64,000 nt of DNA from Archivesica marissinica (taxonomy: Eukaryota; Mollusca; Bivalvia; Venerida; Vesicomyidae): contig CM026394.1 in the NCBI GenBank assembly GCA_014843695.1, positions 36,658,738 to 36,722,737 on the forward strand, in the 5' to 3' direction. The notes beneath the pieces were generated by a model. The model ran no database searches and was not told where the DNA came from. It saw nothing but the letters and a program-made list of their open reading frames with translations. The position numbers were made by a program, and so were the translations under genes. Position 1 is the first letter of the stretch, and every line of letters begins with the position of its first letter. Positions 11,084 through 42,489 of this stretch are shown here, piece after piece.

Positions 11084-11445
11084 GTTAGTTCATTCAAGGT
11101 AGTTGACACTGGTGTAAGTACGGCATACCAATATCTGGCCACATCGTCCAGATTCCACACTAACACTGCTAATGCTTGCTCTAGCTTAACGCCAATGCAT
11201 GTCACATATTGTCCGTACCGTTTTAAATATGTCCTGTGTACCATCACCCTTGAATGGATCAATACGGAATGATCCCACCATTGATTGAAGCTCATCTGCA
11301 ACTTCCACTACGGGTACTGCTGGGGGTTGTCGGTCTTCTGGTGTGGAAACGTGTGCGGTTGCAACTTCTGATTGTTGTCTGTCAGTTGCTCGCTGTTGGG
11401 TTGGTGTAAGCTGGCAAGTTGGATCCGATCGCAACTTGAATTTTC
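11084..11445 (-). pseudogene. gypsy gag, N-terminal part
   Basis: Minus frames give EVADELQSMVGSFRIDPFKG and then ALAVLVWNLDDVARYWYAVL, resembling the capsid-like region of Ty3/gypsy gag. A frameshift separates the two pieces. Confidence 0.6.
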
Positions 11446-11704
11446 TGTGAATATCTTTAGTAGTCGGAAGAATACATAAATTATAGCAAACTAAAGGTCA
11501 GGATATTAGGCGTAGAGTTTATAAAACCTTTAACCTGCGGATAGAGACAGACGGACTGACAGCCGGTATATCTAGTCCTCTACATAGCTGTGTTATTCCA
11601 CTGCTTTCATTTTATTGCATTGATAAATGTCTATATTTCGTTGCAAATCATAAAATAAAGGTATATAGAATGATGACATTGGTTTTGATTTCCTTGTAGA
11701 TGTT

Positions 11705-11829
11705 GGTTTAAACATACGATAAACATGATATATAACACCTGTACATATAACATCCATACAATACAACTATCAAGACAAGTGGATTGAATTGAAAGCTACA
11801 AGAGCTTATGGTAATTCTCTCCACTAAGA
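11705..11829 (-). mobile_element. Tiny retroposon, copy 3, with 10-bp target duplication
   Basis: GGTTTAAACATACG ... AGAGCTTATGGTAATTCTCTCC, flanked by TGTAGATGTT on each side (11695-11704, 11830-11839). The ends match the copies at 7239 and 31504; the interior differs. Confidence 0.75.
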
Positions 11830-11858
11830 TGTAGATGTTAAACATTTATTTGTGTGGA

Positions 11859-12055
11859 CGTCGTGATAGATAGCGCAGTGGTAGCGCGTTCGCTTCAGAT
11901 GCGAAGGGTCCGGAGTTCCAACTGTAGCCGCTATAATTCTGCCATTAGGCAAGGCACGTAATTCCCCTTCGCTGCCTCCTGACGATGGATTCCATCCGGA
12001 ATAAAGTCTCGAGAACGAGTAATCTAACAGCTCTATTTTTACAAACTAAATTATT
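11859..12055 (+). mobile_element. SINE family 3 (tRNA-derived), 3'-worn
   Basis: tRNA-like head with A-box-like TAGCGCAGTGG and anticodon-arm-like CGCTTCAGATGCGAAGG, then the family body (TTAGGCAAGGCA, CGATGGATTCCATC, GTCTCGAGA). The CAATCG tail is lost. Confidence 0.85.
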
Positions 12056-12117
12056 TGCAGAAATCATGAAAAGTAATCGGTCCATGGAAACATATTTACT
12101 AGTGTTGTAAAGGGCAC

Positions 12118-12172
12118 AATCGTAACGGCTCTAGCGGGCCTCGAACCCCGGGGCCCTTTCGCGACTCCCACT
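12118..12172 (-). mobile_element. SINE family 3 head fragment
   Basis: Minus strand: CGAGGCCCGCTAGAGCCGTT then ACGATTGTGCCC. Only the head and start of the body are present. Confidence 0.7.
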
Positions 12173-12175
12173 GTA

Positions 12176-12603
12176 ATACACTAGTGCATATTGAGCATGT
12201 TATTGAACTAGCAGTGGATTTTCAACAAATAAAGCATGAACACAAACAACAGATAGATATTTCGAATGTGCATTGCAAGCTGTCAATGGCATGTCGCGAC
12301 CAATCAGAATCCTTCCAGGTGTTATTAAACGTGTGGGCATATAATACTATATGTCATTGCTGTAGGCGAATTACACTGGATGCAAGCAAAGTTATGTGAT
12401 AAGACGTGTTATGCTCTTTATAAACATGTTGTGTTATGCTATGTTGTAGGAATACGTAAATGTGAACGTTTACGAATTGTTGTGCATCTTTATATGTAAT
12501 ACAGTACATAATTATAACGTCATCTTCTTGAATATCTGTAACCGGGTTTACGTCTATTTTCTGTTCTTTTAAGAGCGTTTGTCAAGGGTTTTATCGACAT
12601 CAT
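12176..12603. other. No gene recognised
   Basis: The frame 12184-12399 (71 codons) has no recognisable domain and no convincing splice sites. No repeat identified. Confidence 0.4.
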
Positions 12604-12860
12604 TTGACCCGTTGTCCCATTAGAGCAGGGTTAGCACGCTCGCTTCTCACCAGTGCAACGTGAGTTCGATCCTCGACCCGGCAAGTATGTGGGTACGGAC
12701 AGGTGGTATTTCTCCGCGGATACTCCGGTTTCTCAAACACGGATGACCATATTATATGCTTTCCTCTGAGTCAACGAGAGTGATTATTATAACCTAATAA
12801 CCTAATATTTTTAATAGTTGTTAAAGCTTGTTTCGCAATAATAAGTAAATAAAGTCTACC
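12604..12860 (+). mobile_element. SINE family 4 (tRNA-derived), diverged
   Basis: Head CATTAGAGCAGGGTTAGCACG with B-box-like AGTTCGATCCTCG, body with AAGTATGTGGGTACGGACAGG and GATACTCCGGTTTCTC, then CAACGAGAGTGATT and TTGTTTCGCAATAA. Its tail block is the one shared with family 3. Confidence 0.85.
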
Positions 12861-13101
12861 ATGTCCGGTCAGCTGATATTCTCGCATAAAACCTAGAGAC
12901 ATAACGAGAAGTACTGACTGAAGAACGAGACCACAATGCCGTTCTCTTTAATTTGATTGGCGCATAATCAAATAATCACTTATCTCAATCCACCTTGCGT
13001 AAATTATGTAAACCTTATTTGAATAGTATCTTAGTTTCGATATCCACCCGGAAGTAAGTTAATTTGAAAATATAGGAAAGACGATTTCAATAATTTAAAC
13101 A

Positions 13102-32088
<18,987 letters not shown>

Positions 32089-32583
32089 CCCACAGAACAT
32101 GCACCTTGTTGTCTATCATGCCAAACAGTTAATTAAATATAAATTGTTATAAATAAGAGGGCATAATTAGTGCAAATTGAACTGATGAACTGACTTAATT
32201 AGAGTTTATTTGAATATTCATGAGGCATATCCTATGGTGCCCCCTACCCCCATTAGACTCCGCATATGAGGTCATTCCCGATATACTGGAGTCAAATGAG
32301 GTAATGGGGTCAAATGATATAAAGGGGTGGAGTCCGGTTCCGGTGTGATGGCTATATAGCCGATTCCGGTAACATGGCGTTACATCCGTTTCCGCTCTGT
32401 ATATTATAGATTGACTGTAGGGCGAACATCCGTACCGTGTAATTTCGTTTTAAGGCGACTACTGTGATTTCGAGTTGCCTCCCTATGAACATGTATGACA
32501 TCATTGCTTATCTCATTTGCTTAAATATCACGTGGCTTTGAATAACGCTATATATAAAGTAACGGCACTCCTCACTCCTCATT
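32089..32583. other. HSPA12 3' flank, no gene seen
   Basis: Contains the candidate ATTAAA signal and otherwise unremarkable DNA. Confidence 0.4.
32132..32137 (+). promoter_or_regulatory. Candidate poly(A) signal ATTAAA
   Basis: The common ATTAAA variant sits 44 bp after the HSPA12-like stop codon. No AATAAA lies closer. Confidence 0.4.
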
Positions 32584-32866
32584 AGACGGACCTGTAGTCC
32601 AGTGGTAACACGCTTGACTGGTAATCCAGTGATCGCAGTTCGATCCCCCGTCTGACCATAATAAAATTAACTGTTTTTCAAGTGTGACTTTAAACCGAGG
32701 TATCGTGTCGGTGTTGTACACCGTGCATGTAAAAGAACCAGAGGAGACTCTGGAATGGGTCTATGTCTGTATCATTGCACAATCCTCCAAAAATCTAAAA
32801 TGACTAATCTCTTCAGGAGGCGTCGCTCATATGGGCAACCGGTAGCGACGATAAATAAACGTAAAA
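32584..32866 (+). mobile_element. SINE family 1, full length
   Basis: GACGGACCTGTAGTCCAGTG head, B box GTTCGATCCCCC, body and GGTAGCGACGATAAATAAAC tail. Confidence 0.95.
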
Positions 32867-34107
32867 CACACACACACTCCTCATTCTTTAGCGATACCTC
32901 AACATGTACAGTTGCGACATTTGCTGGTAACGATTCAAGCGAAAAGACAATATGCTTCGCCATAAACGATCCCTTCACGTTGATGACGAGAATGAATACG
33001 AGACGGATATATTGGGTACGAATTATGATGTCGTTATATCAGTCTCCGATGACGCGAGTAATAATAATAATAAAGACTTTATTTTACGAGAGAACTCATT
33101 TAACAAACGTTAATCTACCATGAGACCCTCAACAAATATACAAATCAAATGATAGGACTCTACGTGAAAACTGCATATTGGAATTATAGAGTAATGTTAA
33201 AGCTGAAAAGAAGAGAAACAATATATATAATATGTTATGGAATATGACGATATATGTCTAACAGAGTAGAAAAGGGAGAATGAGACCATTAATGACAACT
33301 ATATCTATATAACAATGTGCATATATCACTTAGGGGTATCTTGAAAATAGTATGAACTTAGCTTAAAGACAGCCATTCAAAGAATCTAGTAACTATTGCA
33401 ATGGCAATGCCCAAATGTGCTAACGACTGTGTACAATACCATCTGAAGTAATAATAGTAGAACTATGTGATTAGTTTGTATTGTTATTGTTGAGTGACAA
33501 AGATTGCAGTCATGGCGAAGATTCCAGCCAGGAAAAAGATTCTGATGCTATCGATCCGTGGTGATGCATCATAGACAAAGTGTTTAGTCAGTGTCAATCT
33601 GAAGGAGACTGTGGAAGATTACGTGTGGACAGGACAGAGGGTGCTACGGAAAACGTTGCTATGCCGACGGTAATCCGGAATATGAGATCCAAGTACAGGA
33701 AGTAAATAGTTGACGAGAATAATAATTGATTATCGATTTATTGATACTAGATTATTGATTATCAATTATGGGGGGGGGGCAACCACAACCACAAGTAGTG
33801 CAGCTGGCCAGCGCTACATACTACTCTTGTTGATATGCTGACCATGTCACCTCAGCAGCACCACAGAGGCAACTGGTTATGTTCATCTAACGTTTATACA
33901 TAGAACATCATGTTCAATATAAATATATGTTAACAACGCCAATTTAACTTGTTTTGCTAGAATGAATTGAGTCCACATAGTTTCGAGTACATACTACTAC
34001 GTCCGTTTATATACATAGCCGTAGCGTATTCAAAACAATTATTGTCGCCCCAATAATTATGACAAAATATGTACATAAAGTATCATGGTCGTATTATTTT
34101 TACCGAA
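32867..34107. other. Unassigned region split by a LINE tail
   Basis: A plus frame at about 32960-33057 reads HKRSLHVDDENEYETDILG and DVVISVSDDASN and stops at the (TAA)n tail of the LINE copy at 33058-33330. Beyond it, 33495-33720 has an acidic fragment SHGEDSSQEKDSDAIDPW. These may be two halves of one decayed coding sequence, possibly from a transposase N-terminus; no family could be assigned. A G-run lies at about 33769. Confidence 0.35.
33058..33330 (-). mobile_element. LINE-type 3' tail with (TAA)n, copy 3
   Basis: (ATA)n, AAAGACTTTATTTTACGAGA, CTACCATGAGACCCTCAACA and about 200 bp more, homologous to the reverse complement of 18030-18308. Confidence 0.78.
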
Positions 34108-34912
34108 ATTAATAGTAACCGTTACGATTGTGCCCTTAGGCAAGGCGTATAAATTCCACAATGCTTCTTCTCTCTCCCTCGTGTCGATGGATTCCATCAG
34201 AAATGAGGTCTCGAGAGTGATTAATATAACTTTTTTATTATTTATTGAATATATTTATTTTGTTATTTAAACACATTTCACAAACATTATACATTTAACA
34301 GTTTGATACTAACAGAAATTATTTGCAAATGTGTACATATTTATCAAATGTGGTCAAGTTACAAAAATATTTAAATCTATCATTCTCGCTTTCTCCCTCA
34401 CATACATAGCCTCGTATTCACACTTACATCCCCCATTCACTCACACAACCAACACCCACGCACGCATTCAAACCCAGCAAGTACAGAAATATAGGACGTA
34501 GCTGTATTTGTTTTTAAGGAATAAATATGCATGTTGGATAGGAGGCATCGTTTTTCACTCACTGTTTGTGTGTTATCATTTTTGGTATTTGTCAGTTATG
34601 TTAGGGGTATATTTTTCCATTTTTTATTATGTTTTTCTATTTTATCTCCTGTAAAGGCGATATGTTGTTCTATGTTTATTCTACTCTTTAAGTACTTTTT
34701 AAAGACTGGTAAATTTGGTAACGTTTTTCTAAACTTATTTATGAAGATATAATACTTTGCTAAGAGCAATATAAAGTTTTTGGCATCAGCGTGATTTGTC
34801 TTGTCTGTGTGTAAGAAACAAACTAATTCATAATTCATGATTTATGATTAATATAACTTGTAAGAACTTGTTTCGCAATCGAGCTAAGTTAATTTGTATA
34901 AACTAAACTAAT
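34108..34912 (+). mobile_element. SINE family 3 split by a 612-bp retroposon
   Basis: Left part 34108-34232 (GATTGTGCCCTTAGGCAAGG ... GGTCTCGAGAGTGATTAATA). Right part 34846-34912 (TAACTTGTAAGAACTTGTTT, CGCAATCGAGC). Joining the two restores the usual SINE order. Confidence 0.9.
34233..34844 (-). mobile_element. 612-bp insertion with 15-bp target duplication
   Basis: Flanked by TGATTAATATAACTT (34218-34232 and 34845-34859). The left edge is T-rich (TTTTATTATTTATTG), so it was probably retroposed on the minus strand. A minus frame of 80 codons (34596-34838; NYELVCFLHTDKTNHADAKN) starts at its right edge. The source is not recognised; it may be a truncated LINE. Confidence 0.75.
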
Positions 34913-35034
34913 TTTTGCAGCATCATTAATTTTGGTAGCATCATTATTAACGGGGTTATACCTCCGTGTGTTGATGAACAGTACATAATAGAACTATGTT
35001 CGACTTGCGAATCGTTTTATTGTTGTTTAGTATT

Positions 35035-35452
35035 TTCAAACATCGTCAAGGGCATCAGTCCATCTTCAAGGGCATCAGTCCGTCTTCAATGGCATAATTC
35101 CATCTTCAAGGGCATCAGTCCATCTTCAAAGGCATCAGTCCATCTGCAAGGGCATCAGTCGTCCATCTTCAAGGGCATCATTCCATCGTCAAGGGCATAA
35201 TTCTATCTTAAAGGGCATCAGCCCATCTTCAGGGGCATCACTCCATCTTCAAAGGCATCAGTCCATCTTCAAGGGCATCAGTCGTCCATCTTCAAGGGCA
35301 TCATTCCATCGTCAAGGGCATCAGTCCATCTTCAAGGACAGCAGTCCATCTTCAAGGGCATCAACCCATCTTCAAAGGCATCAGTCCATCTTCAAAGGTA
35401 TCAGTCAATCTTCAAGGGCATCAGTCCATCTTCAAGGGTATTAGTCCACATA
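35035..35452. repeat. 20-bp minisatellite, about 20 copies
   Basis: Unit AAGGGCATCAGTCCATCTTC with scattered substitutions and occasional CGTC insertions. Confidence 0.93.
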
Positions 35453-35504
35453 GGATATGTTATAAATTACGGCTTTCGTGTATGTTGTACCATCACAAAC
35501 GTCG

Positions 35505-35978
35505 TATGTGGTCTGCACATGGTTTACACATGGTTTACCCGTAGGTTGTTTTCGCAGTTTATTTACACGTAGTTTGTGGGTTACACGTAGTTTGTGTTTT
35601 ACACGTAGTTTGTCATTTTAACGTAGTTTGTGCTTTTAGTAGTTAGTGATTTACACGTAGTTAGCGATTTTACATGTAGTTGGTTGTTTACACGTAGTTT
35701 GTATTTCAAACGTAGTTTGTGATTTACCATATAATTTGTGATTTACACGTAGTTTGTATCTTACACGTAGTTTGTGATTTACACGTATTGATTGTGGTTT
35801 ATACGTAGCTTGTGATTTACACATATGTTATGGTTTACATGTTGTATGTGTTTGAAATGCATAATGTGTGATTTATACCTAGTTTGTGATTTACATGTAA
35901 GTTTGGTACCGACACGTAGTTTATGATTTAAACGGAGTTTGTGAATACACGTAGTTTTTGATTTACACGTAACGTAGT
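35505..35978. repeat. Degenerate 18-20-bp repeat
   Basis: Unit close to ACACGTAGTTTGTGATTT, unequal lengths, more diverged than its neighbours. It abuts the 51-bp array. Confidence 0.85.
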
Positions 35979-35989
35979 TTGTGGATTGG

Positions 35990-38900
35990 TGGTGGTATAG
36001 CTATAGGAATATAGGATATCGGTATCGACAGGAGTCACAGCACAGTATGTATGTCAGTCTGTCCGTCTCTACATCGCAGCAGGAGTCACAGCACAGTATG
36101 TATGTCAGTCTTTCCGTCTTTACATCGCAGCAGGAGTCACAGCACAGTATGTATGTCAGTCTGTCCGTCTCTACATCGCAGCAGGAGTCACAGCACAGTA
36201 TGTATGTCAGTATGTCCGTCTCTACATCGCAGCAGGAGTCACAGCACAGTTTGTATGTCAGTCTGCCCGTCTCTAAATCGCAGCAGGAGTCACAGAACAG
36301 TATGTATGTCAGTATGCCCGTCTCTACATCGCAGCAGGAGTCACAGCACAGTATGTATGTCAGTATGTCCGTCTCAACATCGCAGCAGGAGTCACAGCAC
36401 AGTATGTATGTCAGTCTGTCCGTCTCAACATCGCAGCAGGAGTCACAGCACAGTATGTATGCCAGTCTGCCCGTCTCTACATCGCAGCAGGAGTCACAGC
36501 ACAGTATGTATGCCAGTCTGTCCATCGCTACATCGCAGCAGGAGTCACATCACAGTATGTATGTCAGTCTGTCCATCTCTACATCGCAGCAGGGGTCACA
36601 GCACAGTATGTATGTCAGTACGTTCATCGCTACATCGCAGCAGGAGTTACAGTACAGTATGTATGCCAGGCTGTCCGTCTCTACATCGCAGCAGGAGTCA
36701 CTGTACAGTATGTATGTCAGTCTGTCCGCCTCTACATCGCAGCAGGAGTCACATCACAGTATGTATGTCAGTCTGTCCTTCTCTACATCACAGCAGGAGT
36801 CACAGCACAGTATGTATGCCAGTCTGTCCGTCGCTACATCGCAGCAGGAGTCACAACACAGTATGTATGTCAGTCTGTCCATCTCTACATCGCAGCAGGG
36901 GTCACATCACAGTATGTATGTCAGTATGTTCGTCGCTACATCGCAGCAGGAGTTACAGCACAGTATGTATGCCAGGCTGTCCGTCTCTACATCGCAGCAG
37001 GAGTCACTGTACAGTATGTATGTCAGTCTGTCCGCATCTACATCGCAGCAGGAGTCACAACACAGTCTGTATGCCAGTCTGCCCGTCTCGACATCGCAGG
37101 AGGAGCACAGTATGTATGTATGTATGTCAGTATGTCCGTTTCTACATCGCTACAAGAGTCACACCACAGTATGTATGTCAGGCTGCCCGTCTCTACATCG
37201 CAGCAGGAGTCACTGTACAGTATGCATATCAGTCTGGTCGTCTCTACATCGCTACAGGAGTCACAGCACAGTATGTATGTCAGTCTGCCCGTTTCTACAT
37301 CACAGCAGGATTCACAGCACAGTATGTATGTCAGTCTGCAGGAGTCACATCACAGTTTGTATGTCAGTATGTCCGTCTCTACATCGCTGCAGGAGTCAAA
37401 TCACAGTATGTATGTCAGTATGTCCGTCTCTAAATCGCTGCTGGAGTCACAGCACAGTATGTATGTCAGTCTGTCCGTCTCTACATCGCAGCAGGAGTCA
37501 CATCACAGTATGTATGTCAGTATGCCCGTCTCTACATCGCATCACGAGTCACCGCACAGTATATCTTCCTGTGTCCGTCTCTACATCACTGCAGGAATCA
37601 CAGGACAGTATGTATGTCAGTATGTCCATCTCTACATCGCAGCAGGAGTCACGGCACAGTATGTATGTCAGTCTGTCCGTCTCTACATCGCAGCAGGAGT
37701 CACAGCACAGTATGTATGTCAGTCTGTCCGTCTCTACATCGCAGCAGGAGTCACAGCACAGTATGTATGTCAGTCTGTCCGTCTCACCATCGCAGCAGGA
37801 GTCACAGCACAGTCTGTATGTCAGTCTGCCCGTCTCTACATCGCAGCAGGAGTCACAGCACAGTATGTATGTTAGTCTGCCCGTCTCTACATCGCTGCAG
37901 GAGTCACAGCACAGTATGTATGTCAGTCTGTCCGTCTCTACATCGCAGCAGGTGTCACAGCACAGTATGTATGTCAGTCTGTCCGTCTCTACATCGCAGC
38001 AGGAGTCACAGCACAGTATGCATGTCAGTCTGCCCGTCTCTACATCGCAGCAGGAGTCACAGCACAGTATGTATGTCAGGCTGCCCGTATCGACATCGCA
38101 GGAGGAGCACAGTATGTATGTATGTCAGTCTGTCCATCTCTTCATCGCTACAAGAGTCACATCACAGTCTGTATGTCAGGCTGCCCGTCTCGACATCGCA
38201 GGAGTAGCACAGTATGTATGTATGTCAGTCTGTCCGTCTCTACATCGCTACAAGAGTCACATCACAGTATGTATGTCAGGCTGCCCGTTTCTACGTCGCA
38301 GCACGAGTCACAGCACAGTATGCATGTCAGGCTGCCCGTCTCTACATCGCAGCAGGAGTCACTGTACAATATGTATGTCAGTATGTCCGCCTCTACATCG
38401 CAGCAGGTGTCACATCACAGAATATATGTCAGGCTGCCCGTCTCTACATCGCAGCAGGAGTCACTGTACAGTATGTATGTCAGTCTGTCCGTCTCTACAT
38501 CGCTACAGGAGTCACAGCACAGTATGATGTCAGTCTGTCCATCTCTACATCGCAGCAGGAGTCACAGCACAGTATGTATGTCAGTCTGCCCGTCTCTACA
38601 TCGCAGCAGGATTCACAGCACAGTATGTATGTCAGTCTGCAGGAGTCATATCACAGTTTGTATGTCAGTATGTCCGTCTCTACATCGCAGCAGTAGTCAC
38701 ATCACAGTATGTATGTCAGTATGCCCGTCTCTACATCGCAGCACGAGTCACCGCACAGTATGTATTCCAGTGTCCGTCTCTACATCGCTGCAGGAGTCAC
38801 AGGACAGTATGTATGTCAGGCTGTCCATCTCTAAATCACAGCAGGAGTCACGGCACAGTATGTATGTCAGGCTGTCCGTCTCTACATCGCAGCAGGAGTT

Positions 38901-41870
38901 ACAGCACAGTATGTATGTCAGTCTGCCCGTCTCTACATCGCAGCAGGAGTCACATTACAGTATGTATGCCAGTCTGCCCGTCTCTATATCGCAGCAGGAG
39001 TCACAGCACAGTATGTATGTCAGTCTGTCCATCTCTACATCGCAGCAGGAGTCACAGCACAGTAGGTATGTCAGTATGTCCGTCTCTACATCGCAGCAGG
39101 AGTCACAGCACAGTATGTATGCCAGTCTGACGGTCTCTACATCGCAGCAGGAGTCACAGCACAGTATGTATGCCAGGCTGCCCGTCTCTACATCGCAGCA
39201 GGAGTCACCGCACAGTATGTATTCCTGTGTCCGTCTCTACATCGCTGCAGGAGTCACAGGACAGTATGTATGTCAGTTTGTCCATCTCTACATCACAGCA
39301 GTAGTCACGGCACAGTATGTATGTCAGGCTGTCCGTCTCTACATCGCAGCATGAGTCACAGCACAGTATGTATGTCAGTCTGCCCGTCTCTACATTGCAG
39401 CAGGAGTCACATTACAGTATGTATGCCAGTCTGCCCGTCTCTATATCGCAGCAGGAGTCACAGCACAGTATGTATGTCAGTCTGTCCATCTCTACATCGC
39501 AGCAGGAGTCACAGCACAGTATGTATGTCAGTATGTCCGTCTCTACATCGCAGCAGGAGTCACAGCACAGTATGTATGTCAGTCTATCGGTCACTACATC
39601 GCAGCAGGAGTCACAGCACAGTATGTATGTCAAGTTGTCCGTCTCTACATCGTAGCAGGAGTCACAGCACAGTATGTATGCCGGTATGTCGGTCTCTACA
39701 TCGCAGCAGGAGTCACAGCACAGTATGTATGTCAGTCTGTCCGTCTCTACATCACAGCAGGAGTCACGGCACAGTATGTATGTCAGTCTGTCCGTCTCTA
39801 CATCGCTACAAGAGTCACATCACAGTATGTATGTCAGTCTGTCCGTCTCTACATCGCTACAAGAGTCACATCACAGTATGTATGTCAGTCTGCCCGTCTC
39901 TACATCGCAGCAGGAGTCACATCACAGTATGTATGTCAGTATACCCGTCTCTACATCGCAGCAGGAGTCACAGCACAGTATGTATGTCAGTCTGTCCGTC
40001 TCTATATCGCAGCAGGAATCACAGTACAGTATGTATGTCAGTCTGTCCGTCTCTACATCGCAGCAGGAGTCACGGCACAGTATGTTTGTATGTCAGTCTG
40101 TCCTTCTCTACATCGCAGCAGGAGTCACAGCACAGTATGTATGCCAGGCTGCCCGTCTCTACATCGCAGCAGGAGTCACAGCACAGTATGTATGCCAGGC
40201 TGCCCGTCTCTACATCGCAGCAGGAGTCACATCACAGTATGTATGCCAGGCTGCCCGTCTCTACATCGCAGCAGGAGTCACAGAACAGTATGTATGTCAG
40301 TCTGCCCGTATCTACATCGCAGCAGGAGTCACAGCACAGTATGTATGTATGTCAGTCTGCCCGTCTCTACATCGCAGCAGGAGTCACAGCACGGTATGTA
40401 TGCCAGTCTGCCCGTCTCTACATCGCTACAAGAGTCACATCACAGTATGTATGCTAGTCTGCCCGTCTCTACATCGCTGCAGGAGTCATAGCACAGTATG
40501 TATGTCAGTCTGTCTATCTCTACATCACAGCAGGAGTCACGGCACAGTATGTATGTCAGTCTGTCCGTCTCTACATCGCTACAAGAGTCACATCACAGTA
40601 TGTATGTCAGTCTGTCCGTCTCTACATCGCTACAAGAGTCACATCACAGTATGTATGTCAGTCTGCCCGTCTCTACATCGCAGCAGGAGTCACAGCACAG
40701 TATGTATGACAGTATACCCGTCTCTACATCGCAGCAGGAGTCACAGCACAGTATGTATGTCAGTCTGTCCGTCTCTAAATCGCAGCAGGAGTCACAGTAC
40801 AGTATGTATGTCAGTCTGTCCGTCTCTACATCGCAGCAGGAGTCACAGTACAGTATGTATGTCAGTCTGTCCGTCTCTACATCGCAGCGGGAGTCACGGC
40901 ACAGTATGTGTGTATGTCAGTCTGTCCTTCTCTACATCGCAGCAGGAGTCACAGCACAGTATGTATGCCAGGCTGCCCGTCTCTACATCGCAGCAGGAGT
41001 CACAGCACAGTATGTATGCCAGGCTGCCCGTCTCTACATCGCAGCAGGAGTCACATCACAGTATGTATGCCAGGCTGCCCGTCTCTACATCGCAGCAGGA
41101 GTCACAGAACAGTATGTATGTCAGTCTGCCCGTATCTACATCGCAGCAGGAGTCACAGCACAGTATGTATGTATGTCAGTCTGCCCGTCTCTACATCGCA
41201 GCAGGAGTCACAGCACGGTATGTATGCCAGTCTGCCCGTCTCTACATCGCTACAAGAGTCACATCACAGTATGTATGCCAGTCTGCCCGTCTCTACATCG
41301 CTGCAGGAGTCATAGCACAGTATGTATGTCAGTCTGTCTATCTCTACATCACAGCAGGAGTCACAGCACAGTATGTATGTCAGTCTGCCCGTCTCTACAT
41401 CGCAGCAGGAGTCACAGCACAGTATGTATATCAGTCTGTCCATCTCTACATCGCAGCAGGAGTCACAGCACAGTATGTATGTCAGTCTGTCCGTCTCTAC
41501 ATTGCAGCAGGAGTCACAGCACTGTATGTATGCCAGGCTGCCCGTCTCTACATCGCTGCAGGAGTCACAGCACAGTATGTATGTCGGTCTGTCCGTCTCT
41601 ACATCGCAGCAGGAGTCACAGCACAGTATGTATGTATGTCAGTCTGTCCGTCTCTACATCGCAGCAGGAGTCACAGCACAGTAGGTATGTCAGTCTGTCC
41701 GTCTCTACATCGCAGCAGGAGTCACAGCACAGTATGTATGTCAGTCTGCCCGTCTCTATATCGCAGCAGGAGTCACGGCACATTATGTATGTCAAGTTGT
41801 CCGTCTCTACATCGCAGCAGGAGTCACAGCACAGTATGTATGTCAGTCTGACCGTCTCTACATCGCACAT
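35990..41870. repeat. 51-bp minisatellite, about 115 copies, with higher-order structure
   Basis: Unit TGTATGTCAGTCTGTCCGTC then TCTACATCGCAGCAGGAGTC and ACAGCACAGTA. Variants include CTGCCCGTC, CATCGCTACAAGAG, CACATCACAG and a 4-bp TGTA insertion that shifts frame. Blocks recur in the same order, most clearly about 40084-40500 against 40909-41330. Open frames up to 848 codons arise because 51 is divisible by three and the unit lacks stops in all plus frames; no start context, splice signals or non-repeat domain supports a gene. Confidence 0.96.
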
Positions 41871-42147
41871 TTAATTAATTAATTCGTTGTGCAATATGAG
41901 CGACGCCTCCTGTAGAAACGTGACCCGTTAGTTTCCAATTATTCCAAAATGAACTAAACAACATTAATTAAACAAAATAATGTTGTAAATTTTGCACAAT
42001 GAAATGTTTCTGCAAAATGTGATAAACACAAATGTTTGATTCTAAATATTGTTGGAGATATTACACAATAAGTAAACTGCCGTTCTATGTGAAACTGTCG
42101 AACTAGTTTTCACATCTGACGAAACACGAAAGTTGCGTATGCGTAAT

Positions 42148-42265
42148 GTTAGATTTTGGAGGATACGTGCAATGGTATATATATATATATAGAGACCCAT
42201 TCCAGAGTATGAACACTGAAAAACACCGACACTTTTACAACGACACGAGACATCAGTTCAAATCT
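42148..42265 (-). mobile_element. SINE family 1, degenerate
   Basis: Minus-strand traces: TTAGATTTTGGAGGATACGT, GAGACCCATTCCAGAGTAT, GACACGAGACATCAGTT, with an inserted (TA)n. Confidence 0.65.
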
Positions 42266-42487
42266 AATCGCCGAATAAATTCAGAGCATGTGCAAACAAC
42301 ACATATCCCGATCAGCCACGGCATCTGATCAGGATCTATGTTGTTTGCTATTCCGACATGTGCTTCAGCTCCACTGTCTGAAGAGCAATCAACATACAGC
42401 CGGGTCAAACGGCACGTTCTGTTCTGTCTGATCGGGTTCTCTGCTTTTTGCAAATTCGCTTTTATGTGACATTGGTGGTGAAAGAGT
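42265..42487. mobile_element. MITE of the TA-target family, copy 2 (inverted)
   Basis: Reverse-complement homologue of 28354-28598: GCAAACAACACATATCCCGA, GATCAGGATCTATGTTGTTT, CAGCTCCACTGTCTGAAGAG. Right end GGTGAAAGAGT followed by TA; left end worn. Confidence 0.8.
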
Positions 42488-42489
42488 TA

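Larger units (their letters stand above)
4230..11445 (-). mobile_element. Decayed Ty3/gypsy LTR retrotransposon (internal region)
   Basis: Read on the minus strand the domains come in Ty3/gypsy order: gag (11445 down to about 10600), CCHC zinc knuckle (about 10195-10240), aspartic protease split by a 25-bp array (9616-9834 and 7346-7575), linker (about 6987-7238), RT-proximal region (6680-6893), reverse transcriptase split from it by a 57-bp array (about 4560-5404), and RNase H (4240-4540). Many frameshifts and stops make it inactive. SINE 1, a SINE 2 fragment and two tiny retroposons have inserted, several with clear target duplications. No LTRs, primer-binding site or integrase were recognised, so the ends are uncertain. 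It is an old copy and should not be annotated as a gene. Confidence 0.88.

Noticed and set aside
35981..41874. Open frames up to 848 codons across the 51-bp array
   Set aside because: The period is divisible by three and the unit lacks stops in several frames, so long frames are automatic. Parallel frames exist in all plus phases, with no domain, splice or start support.
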